DNA of 7,686 nucleotides, from assembly GCA_030154385.1 (NCBI GenBank), contig JASKJZ010000115.1, positions 1 to 7,686 of the forward strand, read 5' to 3'. Of this stretch, positions 6,728 to 7,686 are shown in pieces. The DNA is from Clostridiales bacterium (GTDB lineage Bacteria > Bacillota_A > Clostridia > Lachnospirales > Lachnospiraceae). Positions within the stretch are counted from its first letter, which is position 1. Every line of letters begins with the position of its first letter. The translations under genes and the position numbers were made by a program. The notes beneath the pieces are model-generated. The model ran no database searches. It was not told the origin of the DNA and saw only the letters and a program-made list of their open reading frames with translations.

Positions 6728-7686
6728 TAATTGAACTGCGTTGCGAAATGCATAATATTTTCCTGTGTTGCCTCTTCACCAGTAACCTCACCAGTAACCT
6801 TACCATCACACATTACAATGATGCGGTCTGACATACCAATTAACTCTGCCATTTCCGATGAAATCATTATAATTGCTTTGCCTTGCTTTGCAAGATCAAT
6901 CATAATTTGGTAAATCTCATATTTCGCACCAACATCGATACCCCTTGTTGGTTCATCCATAATTAGGATGTCCGGGTCATTTGCTAACCATCTTGATATA
7001 ATAACCTTTTGCTGATTACCGCCGGATAACGACTGAATCAACGTTTTTGAGCTTGGTGTCTTAATACTTAATTTTGATACATTATCCTGCACCAATTTTT
7101 CAATCTTAGCATCATTCAGTACAATACCAGCGTCAACATATTTATCTAAGGACGCAACGGAAACATTGTCTGCTATCGATAGCACGCCGAAAATACCACT
7201 GCCTCTGCGGTCTTCCGTTATAAGACCGATTCCATGCCGGATTGCATCCTTTGGCCGTTTAATCTTCAAATCCTGTCCCTTTACAATTACTTCTCCGCTT
7301 GCAATGCCGCGAACTCCAAAAATAGCTTCCATAAGTTCGGTTCTTTGCGCTCCAACCAAGCCGCCAAGTCCAAGAATTTCGCCCTTTCGCAGCGTAAAAC
7401 TAACATTTTTAAAGGATTTTGGGGAAATACTTGTTACATTGCGAAGTTCAAGGATTGGCTCTCCTGGCACATTATCCCGCACTGGAAATAAATTGGTTAG
7501 TTCACGTCCTACCATCTTTGCAATGATGGTATCAATTGTAAGTTCTTTTGCTTCCCATGTACCAATATATTGACCATCTCTCATAATCGAAACATCATCG
7601 GAAATTCTTAAAATTTCATCCATCTTATGAGAAATATAAATAATGGCTACCCCACGTTTTTTTAAGTCATCAACGAAGATCGGAAG
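6727..7686 (-). CDS. mglA: Galactose/methyl-galactoside ABC transporter ATPase, 3' part
   Basis: The C-terminal 319 codons or so of a tandem ABC ATPase of about 500 residues; the start lies beyond the right edge. The fragment opens at the end of the first ATPase domain, with its H-loop in YISHKMDEI. It then carries the whole second domain: a degenerate Walker A GLVGAQRT (fragment residues 109-116, Gly-Lys replaced, as in E. coli MglA), EDRRGSGI, signature LSGGNQQKV (220-228), Walker B ILIMDEPTRGID, and an SSE in place of the switch histidine. The degenerate second site is normal for MglA/RbsA/XylG, and GLVGAQRT with EIYQ...ISSEM favours MglA. It powers galactoside import with MglC and a binding lipoprotein. 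An ATG at 7621-7623 is internal (it is the M of SHKM), not the start. The outermost 3-4 codons are unreliable because the last 10 bases look like sequencing adapter. Confidence 0.94.
   Translation of the reverse strand, partial: LPIFVDDLKKRGVAIIYISHKMDEILRISDDVSIMRDGQYIGTWEAKELTIDTIIAKMVGRELTNLFPVRDNVPGEPILELRNVTSISPKSFKNVSFTLRKGEILGLGGLVGAQRTELMEAIFGVRGIASGEVIVKGQDLKIKRPKDAIRHGIGLITEDRRGSGIFGVLSIADNVSVASLDKYVDAGIVLNDAKIEKLVQDNVSKLSIKTPSSKTLIQSLSGGNQQKVIISRWLANDPDILIMDEPTRGIDVGAKYEIYQIMIDLAKQGKAIIMISSEMAELIGMSDRIIVMCDGKVTGEVTGEEATQENIMHFATQFN
6776..6799. repeat. Perfect 12-bp tandem repeat in the 3' end of mglA
   Basis: TCACCAGTAACC occurs twice head to tail (6776-6787 and 6788-6799). In the mglA frame it encodes VTGEVTGE near the C-terminus. 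The unit length keeps the frame, so it looks like a small in-frame duplication in a surface segment that is variable in the family. Confidence 0.8.
7677..7686. other. Probable residual Illumina adapter at the contig end
   Basis: The final 10 bases, AGATCGGAAG, are identical to the first 10 bases of the common Illumina TruSeq adapter and lie exactly at the sequence end. In the mglA frame they give Leu-Pro-Ile-Phe before VDDLKKRG. MglA proteins normally have a pattern like LFxII or LFxIV there, with no proline. Replacing only the adapter-derived base of the fourth codon would turn TTC (Phe) into ATC (the expected Ile). Genomic sequence therefore probably ends at about 7676. Confidence 0.75.

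Noticed and set aside
6714..6809. Longer N-terminal reading of mglC, including a repetitive VRLLVRLLV stretch.
   Set aside because: It overlaps the end of mglA and is the out-of-frame image of the 12-bp tandem repeat; the AGGAGG at 6722-6727 marks the real start.
6517..6831. Plus-strand open frame of 104 codons opposite mglC/mglA.
   Set aside because: Shadow of conserved genes; its composition is what the reverse of membrane-helix codons gives.
7166..7573. Plus-strand open frame of 135 codons opposite mglA.
   Set aside because: It is antisense to a strongly conserved ATPase, has no recognisable domain, and no promoter or ribosome binding site was seen.
1..7686. CRISPR arrays, tRNA or rRNA genes, insertion sequences and phage genes.
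   Set aside because: None seen; the window is continuous minus-strand coding sequence with short gaps.

Overview
This window looks like the end of a draft or metagenomic contig from a low-GC Gram-positive bacterium, most likely a clostridium of the Lachnospiraceae type. That assignment is an inference from the AT-rich sequence, strong AGGAGG-type ribosome binding sites, a lipoprotein rather than a periplasmic sugar-binding protein, and a YesM/YesN-type two-component pair. All genes lie on the minus strand, so transcription runs from high to low coordinates. Genes are tightly packed and no gene-free stretch exceeds about 105 bases.

In transcription order: (1) The 3' part of mglA, the ATPase of a galactose/methyl-galactoside ABC transporter, runs off the right edge. 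It is followed 13 nt later by mglC, the permease. (2) A 105-bp gap after mglC carries a long hairpin with a T-run, a probable terminator or attenuator. (3) A four-gene sensory operon follows: a YesN-type AraC response regulator, a YesM-type membrane histidine kinase overlapping it by about 38 bp, a membrane-anchored protein with a periplasmic-binding-protein fold (14-bp overlap), and 12 nt later an MglB-type galactose-binding lipoprotein. (4) After 67 bp, which hold a near-consensus sigma-A promoter, comes the 5' end of a separate response regulator gene that runs off the left edge.

Working model (inference): the lipoprotein keeps essentially every sugar- and calcium-contacting residue of E. 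coli MglB, so it should bind galactose or glucose outside the cell. It, the anchored binding-protein-like subunit, or both may present the sugar signal to the kinase. The kinase would phosphorylate the AraC-type regulator, which would control mgl transport. Precedents for a sugar-binding protein coupled to a sensor kinase are XylFII with LytS/YesN in Clostridium beijerinckii and ChvE with VirA in Agrobacterium. Two different binding-protein-like subunits encoded after one kinase is the least ordinary feature here.

The last 10 bases at the right edge match the start of the common Illumina adapter and break a conserved stretch of MglA. They are probably not genomic.
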